This document shows, piece after piece, positions 38,055-47,938 of a stretch of 64,000 nucleotides of DNA. The stretch lies in NCBI RefSeq assembly GCF_026012395.1, contig NZ_BRZA01000001.1:558001-622000 (forward strand), in the 5' to 3' direction. The notes below the pieces were generated by a model. It was given only the letters and a program-made list of their open reading frames with translations. It was not told the origin of the DNA and searched no databases. This DNA is from Lysinibacillus piscis (lineage in GTDB: Bacteria > Bacillota > Bacilli > Bacillales_A > Planococcaceae). The first letter of the stretch is position 1. Every line of letters begins with the position of its first letter. A program made the translations under genes and the position numbers.

Positions 38055-38350
38055 TATAAAATCCCTCCAACTTCATTTTCTGTTGCTAGTAATAAAGCAT
38101 CTTCCAACTCTCTAATACGGCGTTGTTCAGCCGTTTCTGGAATATCGTAATTTTTAACCACAGGATTTCCGTTTTCATCTATTTTTGATACATAAGATTT
38201 CACATAATCCATAGTGCCGAAAGGGATATCTAGATATGTTATCTCAATTGTGTCATCATGAGGCACAACATTCCCCTCAGCTTCCCCAGTTTGGAAAATG
38301 ATATTTCCAGTGGATTTATTGTAAAATATTCGATTCCCTACTCTATCCAT
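38054..38350 (-). CDS. Phage tail-fibre accessory protein
   Basis: This 98-residue protein begins MDRVGNRIFYNKSTG and contains DDTIEITYLDIPFGTMDYVK. It is acidic, with a helical C-terminus (AEQRRIRELEDALLLATE). It lies between the tail fibre and a 52-residue protein, a place often taken by fibre chaperones or XkdW-like proteins. I do not recognise it beyond that. A good GGGGGATTTCGC site precedes the ATG. Confidence 0.6.
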   Translation of the reverse strand: MDRVGNRIFYNKSTGNIIFQTGEAEGNVVPHDDTIEITYLDIPFGTMDYVKSYVSKIDENGNPVVKNYDIPETAEQRRIRELEDALLLATENEVGGIL

Positions 38351-38365
38351 GCGAAATCCCCCTCT

Positions 38366-40372
38366 TTATTCAAATGCTTTAACTGTATAAGCTACTGGGT
38401 GTTGGAATGATGGTAAATAAACTGTATATGTGCCGTTACCATTGTTAATGATTTGACCTCTAAAATTGTAGGTTTGTGAAGTTGCTAAAGATTGATTATA
38501 ATACGCAATTTTGACACTACCAGAATAATTACCGTCCGAAGCAGATTCATACACAATATTATATGCTGCAGCAGTACCCATCCATCCAAGGCAGCTGATA
38601 GTGGTAGGTGCAAAAGGTATCGTAAATGTAACAGTTGGCATACTGCGAGTAGTCCCGTCAACATGAGTATATACCCTATTATCAATAGCAGACGGAATAA
38701 TCCCTGACCATTTTTTCTTTATAGCTCTAATATTAGTAGCCATTACAGCTCCTGCAGCATCTGCACTGGTTGGGACACCCATGTCGCTGATTGCAGATGC
38801 TATCATGCTAAAATCATCAGCGACGCTCGTAAAATTTGACCATGTAGTGTCCGATATCTCATATCGTTTATACGTTTTTTGCTGTGTCTCAACGATTTGT
38901 ATAATACCACCACCACTTTTATCTAGCCATGGTACTATGATTGTCATCACTCCATAACCAGACAAGCCGTAATTGCCTAAATCAACAAAAAACTTATACT
39001 CACCACGCTGCGATGTTATATAATTTTGTAAAGCTATTCGCAATTGCACAGGATTTAGGGCGTGTATAGTTAAATCAGTACGCCCATCCAAAATCGTCAT
39101 TACGGCTGGGTGGTGTGCTTTATTGTGTGCGTTATCAATTTTAGCTTGGTCTCCTTCTCTTAAATGTGCCCCAATTTGAGGTGTCCAAGGATGCGAGACA
39201 TATCCAGCGTTGTTGATATGGGTGATATACGCATCTTTTATCATTGTGTATGCATTTGTCGCGCTATCTATCAATTCTAGTTCTATCGCTAAATAGTTAT
39301 TGGTGTTTGGTGCTTTAGTAATTGGTATACGCACTAAACTGCTAGTATACTCACAGGCACTAACATAAAAACAGTTCGCAAACTTCTGTGATACTGATAC
39401 AATTTGTACTTCTTTCGCGTACGCCGGAGATTCTCCAGAGGCATTTTTACCAATTTGGTAGATTATCTCCATGCCTCCGCCTGCATTGGCTGTATGAAAT
39501 GCTGACGCTATTTTCACCTTTAGCATCCCCCACATGGCAGGAGCAGGGATATTTATAAATATAGTTTCCAAACCTCTTGTCTCACTAAAGTTCGCAAATG
39601 CTAATGTTTTTTTGGCGCTTTGTGTGCCAAGATTAACTACATTGACATCATTATAAACACCTTTTTGCCACGATTTTATTGCTACCTGTCGCACCTCATT
39701 AATAGCAGCCACTAAGTTAGATTTCTCCGTTGTTGTAAGATTTGGCAACACACCTATTTCCGATTCCAAAGTATTTAACCTTGAAATAATATCATCTGTC
39801 CCACTACCATCACCAATCAGGTTTCTGATAGCAGTTAATTCACTTTCTAACCCTTCAATATTTTTAATTTTATGAGCACCAATTTTGGTAGGGTCTGTGT
39901 GTGCTGCTATTGCACCGTCCACATATTTGCGACTGGCGATGATGATGGTTGGGTCGATTGTTAGTTTGACGACATTGGCATTATTCGTTTCGATAACAAA
40001 ATGGATAACATCTTCGCTCGCTACCCCTTCATCGAGTGCTGGCTTGTATTTTTCAGGATACTGCCCCACCGCAATTAATTGATTTTTATCATCGAAAATC
40101 CCAATCTCCCTGATGGTGAAACCGCCTGCTGTGGGAGGAATCACTGCATCTACAACAATTCTCTTGTCGTTGGTTGGATCAATAGATAGTTCGGCGATTG
40201 GACCTCGCCATACTTCATGCACCAGAGCTGTCTGATTCTGTGTTGGGACGTAGTGAGCGCCGTTGCCATCTCCTAGTGCAATGTACTCTAGCCCCACTTT
40301 AGACTGCGTGACTTGGGCGTTGGCAATTTGCGCTAGCCCGATATTTGTGATTAATGTGCCATATTGCGCCAC
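38366..40372 (-). CDS. Phage tail fibre protein
   Basis: This 668-residue fibre has an N-terminal tail-collar attachment domain (about 1-165; GTLITNIGLAQIANAQ, then FTIREIGIFDDKNQLIAVGQYPEKYKP). That is the usual anchor of Mu- and P2-like fibres to the baseplate. A helical linker (170-230) and a long beta-rich shaft and tip follow. The C-terminus should carry the receptor-binding region and is the most likely to vary between phages. It sits right after the XkdU-like gene, as expected. Confidence 0.85.
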   Translation of the reverse strand: MAQYGTLITNIGLAQIANAQVTQSKVGLEYIALGDGNGAHYVPTQNQTALVHEVWRGPIAELSIDPTNDKRIVVDAVIPPTAGGFTIREIGIFDDKNQLIAVGQYPEKYKPALDEGVASEDVIHFVIETNNANVVKLTIDPTIIIASRKYVDGAIAAHTDPTKIGAHKIKNIEGLESELTAIRNLIGDGSGTDDIISRLNTLESEIGVLPNLTTTEKSNLVAAINEVRQVAIKSWQKGVYNDVNVVNLGTQSAKKTLAFANFSETRGLETIFINIPAPAMWGMLKVKIASAFHTANAGGGMEIIYQIGKNASGESPAYAKEVQIVSVSQKFANCFYVSACEYTSSLVRIPITKAPNTNNYLAIELELIDSATNAYTMIKDAYITHINNAGYVSHPWTPQIGAHLREGDQAKIDNAHNKAHHPAVMTILDGRTDLTIHALNPVQLRIALQNYITSQRGEYKFFVDLGNYGLSGYGVMTIIVPWLDKSGGGIIQIVETQQKTYKRYEISDTTWSNFTSVADDFSMIASAISDMGVPTSADAAGAVMATNIRAIKKKWSGIIPSAIDNRVYTHVDGTTRSMPTVTFTIPFAPTTISCLGWMGTAAAYNIVYESASDGNYSGSVKIAYYNQSLATSQTYNFRGQIINNGNGTYTVYLPSFQHPVAYTVKAFE

Positions 40373-40390
40373 AGTATCACTCCTTTCTTT

Positions 40391-41002
40391 TTATTGCATC
40401 GGTAATACAGTGATGGTTGAAGCTGTTTTGATACCTGCGAAGCTGTTCGTGCGTGCAGATTGTTCAATGTTGCCGATGCCCATTGGATACAACGTAATTT
40501 CACTTCCTGTTGCAACAAAGCTCGGTACATAAACACTACCATCAATCTTGAATTTTCGAGCCATCTTGATAGCAATATTTAATGGTACAATACGTTCAAG
40601 TAGATTTTTAGCTTCTTTATAAAGTAGGGTCTCAGGTGTCACAAATAGCTCCATTTCAAACGTATCAATATCTAAATTTATTTCATATGTGTCCCCCAAC
40701 AACGAATTCAACATAATTTTCAGATATGCGTATACAGGTGTTGTACTCTCTTGCATCCTCGATAATAGCCGCAATTTGCGAAAGTCTAATGTTTCTACCC
40801 GACGATCTGCAACAATCCCAAAATCTTTTTCACGTATAGTGATGGCAGCTTCTCCTGAAGATAAAATAAATTGATCCTTTTCTGCATTAAAAAAAGCCTC
40901 ACCAAGTTTATCCCAGTCTATTACAACTGTTTCGGATAACTCCTGAAACTCTCTAATATCTCGATAATATGGCGGAAGTTCATTCATGAAATCGTTACTC
41001 AT
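40391..41002 (-). CDS. XkdU/YmfQ-like baseplate protein
   Basis: This 203-residue protein of the DUF2313 type is found next to baseplate J in contractile-tail phages; it connects the baseplate wedge to fibres (Mu gp48-like). Seen are MNELPPYYRDI at the start and a repeated DFRKLRLLSRMQESTTPV region. It overlaps the baseplate J gene by 4 bases. Family recognition is by resemblance and position. Confidence 0.78.
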   Translation of the reverse strand: MSNDFMNELPPYYRDIREFQELSETVVIDWDKLGEAFFNAEKDQFILSSGEAAITIREKDFGIVADRRVETLDFRKLRLLSRMQESTTPVYAYLKIMLNSLLGDTYEINLDIDTFEMELFVTPETLLYKEAKNLLERIVPLNIAIKMARKFKIDGSVYVPSFVATGSEITLYPMGIGNIEQSARTNSFAGIKTASTITVLPMQ

Positions 41003-42090
41003 GTGCCACCTTCCTTTAATACTATTTTTGCAATTATAGGTATTTCTTCAATTAAGTTAATATTGTTCTCCACTCCATTTAAACGTGTGGAAATAATATC
41101 CTCTACACCTTCAATTTCCAAGAGCCTTGACTCAACATGGGTAATGCGTACATTAATATCTAAATCTTTATACCAATTTGCACGTAATTCTGAAAAATAA
41201 GTTTCCAAAATTTCAATGGCTTGTACCTCGATTTGCCCAATTGTAGCCCCATTCAAGACAAGTTCACATTCAATTGTAATACCAACTTCCCCAACACCTT
41301 CAATTGTTACTTTATGTCCAATTGGTGCGGTTCCATAACCATCTCCTGTGTACTCTAAAGGATCAATAATCTCTTGGACATAAGCAATAAACGCAGGTGT
41401 TGGAGCATTGAAATCAGAATCAATAATAATAACCTTTACTGAACCGCCACCATGTGGAGCACGTCTTAACCGTACACCACCGACACCTTGTATGGCTCGT
41501 ACTTTTTTACGATACTCTGCTCTATTGCCACCAAATGCTTTATCTCGAATATGCTCTAAATACTTTTGATACAAGGATTCATCCGATTCTTCATCTTCAC
41601 CAGGTACAATGACATCTGTTAATATCGCTTTACCTAATTTATTATTTGCTTCGACAGGCAGTAATTCACCATAATCTCTATTCCCTACAGCCCCAGCCAT
41701 TTGTGCCTCTACCTTAAATTCTCCTGGTGCGATATTTTCCATCACTCGATACACCAAATCATCTAATCTATAAAGACTATTTAAAGCTACTTGCAAGGGC
41801 TGTTCATCCCTACCTATGAAAATAGCTCGCCGTATTGCTTTACCTGCTTTTTTACGTTCTACACCAAATTCATTGACACATTTTTCGAGGTCAATGCCAT
41901 CTGCGGTTGCGGCAAACGTACGTCGATATAGTATCGCCATATCCCAATACATTTCAGCCAACTTTAGCGCAGTTGGGGCAAGTGCATCATAAATGATACT
42001 TCCTTCTCGCTTATCTACATCGTCTGATACTCGCTCAAGCAGGTCAGCTAATAATTTTTCAAAGGTTTGGGCTTCTAAATAATCAAGCAA
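40999..42090 (-). CDS. Baseplate J-like protein (XkdT)
   Basis: This 363-residue baseplate wedge protein of the gpJ/Mu gp47 family has the typical N-terminus (FEKLLADLLERVSDDVDKREGSIIYDALAP). Middle stretches PGEDEESDESLYQKYLEHI and GVGGVRLRRAPHGGGSVKVIIID are also typical. It joins wedge to hub in contractile tails. It overlaps the upstream gene by 8 bases and the downstream gene by 4, so it is a tightly coupled set. Confidence 0.9.
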   Translation of the reverse strand: MLDYLEAQTFEKLLADLLERVSDDVDKREGSIIYDALAPTALKLAEMYWDMAILYRRTFAATADGIDLEKCVNEFGVERKKAGKAIRRAIFIGRDEQPLQVALNSLYRLDDLVYRVMENIAPGEFKVEAQMAGAVGNRDYGELLPVEANNKLGKAILTDVIVPGEDEESDESLYQKYLEHIRDKAFGGNRAEYRKKVRAIQGVGGVRLRRAPHGGGSVKVIIIDSDFNAPTPAFIAYVQEIIDPLEYTGDGYGTAPIGHKVTIEGVGEVGITIECELVLNGATIGQIEVQAIEILETYFSELRANWYKDLDINVRITHVESRLLEIEGVEDIISTRLNGVENNINLIEEIPIIAKIVLKEGGT

Positions 42091-42499
42091 GTCTCACCGC
42101 CTCCTTCAGCAATTGCACATCTCCATAGATGGTGTGTGCCACAAAATCTACTAATACATCCTCTTTTGTGACGAATTCCAAAGTAAAATTAGATAGACTA
42201 GTAATACGCTCATCCTGCAATAAAGCCTCTTGAATGCGCCTACCTAAATCGCCACGTACATATAATTCATCCTGACCAATCATATTTTCAAAACCATAAT
42301 TGTCTGAATAGATTAGATGCTTGAAGCGTACTGTATTTAATACTTTAAAGATAGCTTGCTCCATCGCCTTCTGACTGTCGATAAAACCCCCGCAGCGTCC
42401 TTTAACAAAATCCAATTTATAGGTTCTCGTTGGTAGTTGCGCCGCATCCATTACTTCAATATCTGGTGTAATTGTTATACCATCTGTAGGCACTACCAT
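42083..42499 (-). CDS. XkdS-like baseplate protein (DUF2634)
   Basis: This 138-residue protein has the fold and position of gp25/XkdS-type baseplate proteins that seed the sheath. It shows YKLDFVKGRCGGFIDSQKAMEQAIFKVLNT and IYSDNYGFEN, typical of DUF2634. It overlaps both neighbours. Role assigned from family and order (XkdR-XkdS-XkdT). Confidence 0.82.
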   Translation of the reverse strand: MVVPTDGITITPDIEVMDAAQLPTRTYKLDFVKGRCGGFIDSQKAMEQAIFKVLNTVRFKHLIYSDNYGFENMIGQDELYVRGDLGRRIQEALLQDERITSLSNFTLEFVTKEDVLVDFVAHTIYGDVQLLKEAVRLA

Positions 42500-42930
42500 A
42501 CCTTATCCCCTTCCTTATACCTGTCTGATACAAAATACTTTTGACCACCTTGCACCCGATGTAACACTACTTTATCGCCTACCTTTAGCCCATCCTCAAC
42601 AGTTAGCCTTGCATAGCTCATTGTATAATTTTCATACGGATTGGATGCAGGATCACCTATATTTTTTCGTGCAGAATTTGCTTGTTTGGAAGCATCACCG
42701 ATTTGCTCTTTTGTGTAATTTTTAGGATACTCGTATCGAATGGATACCACACGTTCATGCCTTGTTAAATGCTCTGCCACCAATAAATACTCTTCAGTTA
42801 AAGGCAGTTTTGAGTGCAACTCTATTTTAAGTGGCTTTGTTTCCACCACTGTACCTAACACAATATTTACTGGGTTGGACGCTTGAAAAGCAGCCATTGC
42901 GGTTGTTTTGATTAAATCAAGTAAACTCAT
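42493..42930 (-). CDS. XkdR-like protein (DUF2577)
   Basis: This 145-residue protein matches the DUF2577 family seen between XkdQ and XkdS in PBSX-type tails. MSLLDLIKTTAMAAF and a beta-rich middle with LPLTEEYLLVAEHLT are typical; it is likely an OB-fold spike-related part. I chose the ATG at 42930 because AGGTGG precedes it. The open frame upstream to 42978 overlaps the previous gene. Confidence 0.8.
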   Translation of the reverse strand: MSLLDLIKTTAMAAFQASNPVNIVLGTVVETKPLKIELHSKLPLTEEYLLVAEHLTRHERVVSIRYEYPKNYTKEQIGDASKQANSARKNIGDPASNPYENYTMSYARLTVEDGLKVGDKVVLHRVQGGQKYFVSDRYKEGDKVW

Positions 42931-43886
42931 GAAACCACCTTCAGTTCTAATGACATTGTGTGTACTTTGGCAGACCAATCATGTGTACAAGCCTCCACTA
43001 AAAACAGTTGCTTCAAGCCTATTTTTTCAATAAAAATAAACACCATCTTTCCAGCTCGTACCCGCCAGTCACCTAAACATTTCAACGACAATTCTTTTTT
43101 CTCTTTGTTATGAACAGCTAACAACGCATCTAGCAAACTTTCAACCTGTGCAGTGGTCATATTTTCATCCACCTTTTTATAAAACTGTAACTGTCCCCAC
43201 TTTGTAATATTGTCACTGTCCTGTGCGATAAATACTCGGCGTTTACCTGCCTTTTTATCATCTACTGCTAATTTAATAAGATTGTAAGAATCCTCAATAG
43301 AAACTGTGTAATCATAGTCATATAGTAAACTTTCTTCACCGATGTAAAAATCTGTAGGATCAATCACCAAATCTTTGATGTTATGTAATCCTAATGAGCC
43401 GAAATCGTCCATGAATACATAACTCTGATTGGTGGCTACAATAGTCGAATCAATGTATTTCATAATGACATCCAGTGCTTTTTTCCCTTCCTCTATTAAA
43501 GCAGGTGCTTTAAATCCCGTACTAGCAACTGTATCTAAATTTCGTCCTACCTTACTACAAATACGAGCGATGGCTGCTTCCGCTAGTATGGACGGTATGA
43601 CAAATTGGTCATCATACATAAAATACCTTAATTGGTCGTAAGCTGTTACTTTGAATTCACTACTTTTGCCAAACCCTGCCTTAAACGAATATCCATAAAA
43701 AATTTTGTGTATATCATCTGTAACACGTACAATTGCGCCCGAAACAACCTTATCTTTTAATGGATTTGGGTTTAGCATGGTGACAATTAATTCAGACGCC
43801 TTTCCACATTTTTCTGTTTTCCAGCTAAGAGAAGTGACGGGCACTTCATATATGTTGCCATCACGGTTATCAATTAATACCTCCAT
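42927..43886 (-). CDS. XkdQ-like baseplate hub protein
   Basis: This 319-residue protein is of the XkdQ/YqbQ type, distantly related to gpD/gp27 hub proteins. It has an N-terminal SLSWKTEKCGKASELIVTML region and FKAGFGKSSEFKVTAYDQLRYF in the middle. It forms the hub below the tail tube. The ATG at 43886 follows AGGTGG; a GTG at 43895 is an alternative. It overlaps DUF2577 by 4 bases. Confidence 0.85.
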   Translation of the reverse strand: MEVLIDNRDGNIYEVPVTSLSWKTEKCGKASELIVTMLNPNPLKDKVVSGAIVRVTDDIHKIFYGYSFKAGFGKSSEFKVTAYDQLRYFMYDDQFVIPSILAEAAIARICSKVGRNLDTVASTGFKAPALIEEGKKALDVIMKYIDSTIVATNQSYVFMDDFGSLGLHNIKDLVIDPTDFYIGEESLLYDYDYTVSIEDSYNLIKLAVDDKKAGKRRVFIAQDSDNITKWGQLQFYKKVDENMTTAQVESLLDALLAVHNKEKKELSLKCLGDWRVRAGKMVFIFIEKIGLKQLFLVEACTHDWSAKVHTMSLELKVVS

Positions 43887-43896
43887 ACCTACCACC

Positions 43897-44598
43897 TCAT
43901 TTTTTAGCTGTCCATTCAGGTGGAATTTTCACCTTTAACCCAACTGGCAATCTTCGCAAATCACTATCTTTAATTCCGTTTAATGATTGTAACGCTTTAT
44001 AATTAGCCCCATTACCCGTATATTTTTGAGCAACTTTCCAAAGAGAATCACCTTTGACAAGGGAATATGTTTGCGGTACTGGCTTTGGATTTTCTCTTGG
44101 TGCTTCTTTTTTCACTACTTGCTCTACAGGTTTTTTATCAACCGATTTCACATCGACTACCTTCTTTTTAACTATTTCCATCTTTTTGAATCCATATGGA
44201 ACGGACTTTTTAAAAGAAATAGTGTAATCGACATCTGCTGTTCCAAATTGATCTTTCCCGTCAAAACTTTCGATAGTAACCTGTTCATTGATAGAAAATG
44301 AACCGCCTACATAAATAAAGCGAATGACTGTTTCTTCAGCCATCCACTTCTCGATTTGTTCAATATATTTTTTAGGCTCTACGAATTGGGTCTCTGCATA
44401 ATGCGTTTCTGCCGCTGGAAAATAGGAGGAAAAGGAAAATTCTTTTAGCTTCATAGGCTTGGGCACATTGACTGTACCTGTCTCAGCGACAGTAAACTCC
44501 TCACCATCTGCACTATTTTTAAAAGGTAGTTCAGGTGGATTTACAGGTATACGAAAACCTTCAGCATCATTTTTCGCACTAAGATATATACCTATCAT
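43897..44598 (-). CDS. LysM-domain tail protein (XkdP)
   Basis: This 233-residue tail protein has an N-terminal domain typical of XkdP and a C-terminal LysM domain (about 180-228; YSLVKGDSLWKVAQKYTG, then LPVGLKVKIPP). The two are joined by a Lys/Pro-rich linker near residues 150-180. LysM binds peptidoglycan or tethers tail parts. It overlaps the tape-measure gene by 4 bases, as in PBSX. Confidence 0.88.
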   Translation of the reverse strand: MIGIYLSAKNDAEGFRIPVNPPELPFKNSADGEEFTVAETGTVNVPKPMKLKEFSFSSYFPAAETHYAETQFVEPKKYIEQIEKWMAEETVIRFIYVGGSFSINEQVTIESFDGKDQFGTADVDYTISFKKSVPYGFKKMEIVKKKVVDVKSVDKKPVEQVVKKEAPRENPKPVPQTYSLVKGDSLWKVAQKYTGNGANYKALQSLNGIKDSDLRRLPVGLKVKIPPEWTAKK

Positions 44599-47297
44599 TC
44601 GTAAACCCCCTCCGTAGAGCGATCTTGCTCATCCTTTAGCCATTTTACAATTTTTCTAATCAATTCCTCTAAATCTACATCCTTATTAATATCACCTGAA
44701 AATTCAATCCGTGGTTCACTCTGGATATGTTGAACAACAGTCTTACTATTATTTGTAATAGGTGAAGCTGCAACATTCTCCCTTACTTCTTTGGATACAT
44801 TGACATTATCTTTCGTAGGTACATTTAGCGCCTGTGAAACTAAATTATTCAATTTCGCTGCATAACCACCTACATTAGACAAGTCACCAATTTTATTCAA
44901 TACTTTGCTTAGCACGCTGCCCGCTGTATCCTCGAAGGTATTCTGCACCTGAAGATTAGGTGTCAATGAGACGATATTGTTAATTGCTCGCCCTTCAGCA
45001 ATATCTTTAAAAATTTCAAGATATTCATCCGCCAAATTGACTTCGCCAATTTTGTCTACTTTGTCTAATTTGCCACCCTTCAGCTTTTTATCTTTATCAC
45101 TAGCCGCCCCCAGACCTGTTTCAGAAGGGGCTGTATTGACTACATTATCTAATAAACTACCTTTGTCCAAAAATGGATTTTCTTTATTTTTATCCTCTTT
45201 GCCTAAACCAGCTAGACCTTTTGCTTTGTCTACTAGACCACTTAATTTCTCACTCATGCCCATAGAAAATTTTTGTCCAATCGCATTCCCTTTGTCATAG
45301 GCAGCGCCCAAATCTTTATAGTCAAAGCGTGCAAATTTTTGTTGAGTTGGTGCTGTTGGCATTGTGACACTATCCATGTAATCTTGTGCTGTATTTAATC
45401 GTTGCAGTGTAATTTTTTCAGCTCGTTGAGGTGCTTCTAATATTTTTTGGAAACTATCAGCAAAATTTGTTGCACCACTGCCTATTTTAAAATCAACTGT
45501 ACCAATTGTAGATAAATCTGTGTCCAATACACCATTCAGTAATCCAATAAATGAATTGACTCCTCGAACCGCTCCATTGATAAGATCAGATATACCACCA
45601 AGCGCTTTATTAATAATATTAGCAGTACCATCAGCTACTCCACCAACTGTTTTCAACACCATTGTCCCCATTGTATAAAAAGCCATCTGCACGCCATAAG
45701 TAGCGTCATTAAAGGTATTAGCAATTCTTTCTGCATTTGTAATTGCTGAATTGACAATAGCATCGAGCACCATACGCACTAACAAATTAAAAGCAATCCA
45801 AGCAAGTTGCGTAAGATATATCGCTTGATTCCAATTATTTACAAACCACTCTGCCACGGTGATAGCTAAATTAGCTATACCGATAAGTACGTTGTAATAA
45901 GATGCACCCAAAAGGAAGACGTATCCTACAATAGCGCCAATAACAACGGCTGTTTGTTCAGCCCACATAATAAATGCCATCACTACTAAAGCGATTATCG
46001 CAATGATAGCAATTAATATCCATGTGATAGGACTCGCTAAAAACGCCGAATTGACAACCCACATTGCCGCTGCCCATGCCAATGTAGCTATTCGTATCAG
46101 ACCTAATACAGCGTACTTCACCATTAAAATAGCCACAATGGAACCAATCACTGTACCTAACACCACTAAGATAGGTACTACCCAGCTTGCATTTTGTTGC
46201 ATGAACTGCCCTACAGCGCCAATTGCATTATAAAGTGCTTCTAACATATCAAATACAAACGACAGCCCAGACACAAATAGATTAACAAATACCATCGCAT
46301 GACCTGCCAACACACCGAAAGCGTCTGAGTTAATAAACTGACTAAAACGTACAAACAGCGGCTCAAATGCTCGTTGTGCCCAGTTCTTAAACACTGTCAT
46401 TGCGTCAGCAAATGTCAAAGGCATGTTTGCAAATTTTTCTTCAATATCAGTAGCCGCCCCGAATAAAGCCTTTTTAATAATATCCGCAGTAATTGTACCT
46501 TCCGCAGACATTTTCTTTAAATCTCCCATACTATTGCCTGTCGCATCCGCAATCGCTTGAGCAAGCATTGGAGCATTCTCCATGATAGAACGGAATTCAT
46601 CACCTTGTAACTTACCCGCTGCCATGGCTTGTGTCAGTTGGTACATACCAGCTTGTTTTTCTTGTGTAGACGCACCCGATACTGAAAATGATTTATTCAT
46701 TAGCTCTGCGAAACGAATGGCTTCATCATTGCTCTTAAACGAATCTTTCGCCAAGAGATTTAATTTAGCTACACTAGCAGCCGTGTCATTATAAGAAGTC
46801 AAACTTCTTTGTGCAGCTCGATAAACTTTATCTTGTAATTCTACTTGAGTTTGTAACCCATCATTGACATTAGTTAAACGAGCATTAGTATTTGAATAAT
46901 TATCAGATGCTTGAGTAAATTTGCTAAAACCATTTGCAAGAGCTTGGATAGATAAGTACGTAACTGCTAAGTTTGTTAAACTACTTAGCAACTGACGTAC
47001 ACGACTGGTGGCTGTTTCCGCCCCCTCACTAGCACCTTGAAAACTATTTCTTATACGATTACCTGCATCTTGTCCGTTATTTCCTGCTTGCCTTGCACTT
47101 TCTTGTAAGCGTGCTAAAGCTGATTGAGCATTTTCTATGTCACGCCTAGCACGTTGTAAGCTGCGCATATCCATACTTCTATCTGAAGTTGTGTGCAGTT
47201 GCTCCATAGTTCGCATCGTACTATTCATAGCCTTCATAATCTGTTGCAAAGTATTAGTCATACGATCTGTTAATGATAATGAAGTGCGTACTGCCAT
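44595..47297 (-). CDS. Tail tape-measure protein
   Basis: This 900-residue protein sets tail length. It has an N-terminal helical coiled region (1-110), a tape-measure N-domain with TQAMAAGKLQGDEFRSIMENAPMLA pattern elements (about 215-250), and a long hydrophobic middle (about 335-520) with several membrane-like helices. A charged C-terminal half follows. At about 3 Å... 1.5 Å per residue in a helix it would suit a tail of roughly 130 nm. It is preceded by the chaperones, apart from one inserted small gene. Confidence 0.9.
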   Translation of the reverse strand: MAVRTSLSLTDRMTNTLQQIMKAMNSTMRTMEQLHTTSDRSMDMRSLQRARRDIENAQSALARLQESARQAGNNGQDAGNRIRNSFQGASEGAETATSRVRQLLSSLTNLAVTYLSIQALANGFSKFTQASDNYSNTNARLTNVNDGLQTQVELQDKVYRAAQRSLTSYNDTAASVAKLNLLAKDSFKSNDEAIRFAELMNKSFSVSGASTQEKQAGMYQLTQAMAAGKLQGDEFRSIMENAPMLAQAIADATGNSMGDLKKMSAEGTITADIIKKALFGAATDIEEKFANMPLTFADAMTVFKNWAQRAFEPLFVRFSQFINSDAFGVLAGHAMVFVNLFVSGLSFVFDMLEALYNAIGAVGQFMQQNASWVVPILVVLGTVIGSIVAILMVKYAVLGLIRIATLAWAAAMWVVNSAFLASPITWILIAIIAIIALVVMAFIMWAEQTAVVIGAIVGYVFLLGASYYNVLIGIANLAITVAEWFVNNWNQAIYLTQLAWIAFNLLVRMVLDAIVNSAITNAERIANTFNDATYGVQMAFYTMGTMVLKTVGGVADGTANIINKALGGISDLINGAVRGVNSFIGLLNGVLDTDLSTIGTVDFKIGSGATNFADSFQKILEAPQRAEKITLQRLNTAQDYMDSVTMPTAPTQQKFARFDYKDLGAAYDKGNAIGQKFSMGMSEKLSGLVDKAKGLAGLGKEDKNKENPFLDKGSLLDNVVNTAPSETGLGAASDKDKKLKGGKLDKVDKIGEVNLADEYLEIFKDIAEGRAINNIVSLTPNLQVQNTFEDTAGSVLSKVLNKIGDLSNVGGYAAKLNNLVSQALNVPTKDNVNVSKEVRENVAASPITNNSKTVVQHIQSEPRIEFSGDINKDVDLEELIRKIVKWLKDEQDRSTEGVYE

Positions 47298-47317
47298 GAA
47301 CTCACCTTCTTTTCATA

Positions 47318-47347
47318 AGAAAAAGCACCCTTTTTAAAGAGTGCTTA
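47318..47347 (-). terminator. Terminator after the inserted small tail-region gene
   Basis: On the minus strand AAGCACTC pairs with GGGTGCTT (8 bp, one G-U) across an A/T loop, then TTTTTC. It ends the 120-residue gene 20 bases before the tape-measure start. Confidence 0.7.
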
Positions 47348-47707
47348 AAACATGTGTTGTATTAACATTTTATAAATCTTTTCATTTACTTCAATAAGGC
47401 TTTTCTTACCATCATGAAACTCAATTGCCAATGTATGTGTACCTTTATTTTTAGCGGATAAACCAGCTAACAGACCTACAGGACCAAGCAATGCCCCCCC
47501 TACTAATCCACGAGCTACACCACTCACCGCACTTTTACGATGTTCCTCGGTTATTAATTCATAAGAGGCTATGTTTTCTTTATTTAAAGCAAATTTCTTT
47601 GTTAAACTTGTACATAAAAATACTTCTTGTTTGCTGAAGAAACTCTTTTGGGCAATCATTATATTCTTACCCTCGTAATCCCCAGCAATCACCCGATTTT
47701 CAGCCAT
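47345..47707 (-). CDS. Small hypothetical protein with Gly-rich helix
   Basis: This 120-residue protein is not recognised. Its middle has a Gly-rich hydrophobic segment (GVARGLVGGALLGPVGLLAG) flanked by beta-rich parts, including FHDGKKSLIEV near the end, a layout seen in small bacterial surface or lipid-sensing proteins. The ATG at 47707 follows GGGAGG. It sits between the frameshifted chaperone and the tape measure, where phages rarely place anything else. It has its own terminator, so it is likely cargo. Confidence 0.6.
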   Translation of the reverse strand: MAENRVIAGDYEGKNIMIAQKSFFSKQEVFLCTSLTKKFALNKENIASYELITEEHRKSAVSGVARGLVGGALLGPVGLLAGLSAKNKGTHTLAIEFHDGKKSLIEVNEKIYKMLIQHMF

Positions 47708-47761
47708 CTCCAATTCCTCCCTTTTATCTATTAATATACATAAAGAAGGAATGTTTATCCA

Positions 47762-47938
47762 TTACTTTTTAGTTGCCTCCGCTTCCTTTTCTAGTTCAAT
47801 ACTTATACTAGCAATCATAAAAGCCTGCTCTTTACGACTCATACTTAAAAATTGGCTGGGCGGTATATGAAAACGATGGAGTGCCACATGTGCATAAAAT
47901 GCCAAACCATCATTTTCATCATCATCGCCCTGAATCAG
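47762..47938 (-). CDS. -1 frame extension of the tail assembly chaperone
   Basis: This 58-residue open frame has no start codon of its own. It continues the 133-residue chaperone after a -1 shift at the heptamer AAAAAAC (47944-47938), just before the first stop. The fusion would be about 191 residues, ending in a helical Glu/Lys-rich tail. Long-tailed phages use this G/GT-type pairing to load the tape measure. Content such as IPPSQFLSMSRKEQAFMIASI looks like real coding sequence. Confidence 0.75.
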   Translation of the reverse strand: MIQGDDDENDGLAFYAHVALHRFHIPPSQFLSMSRKEQAFMIASISIELEKEAEATKK

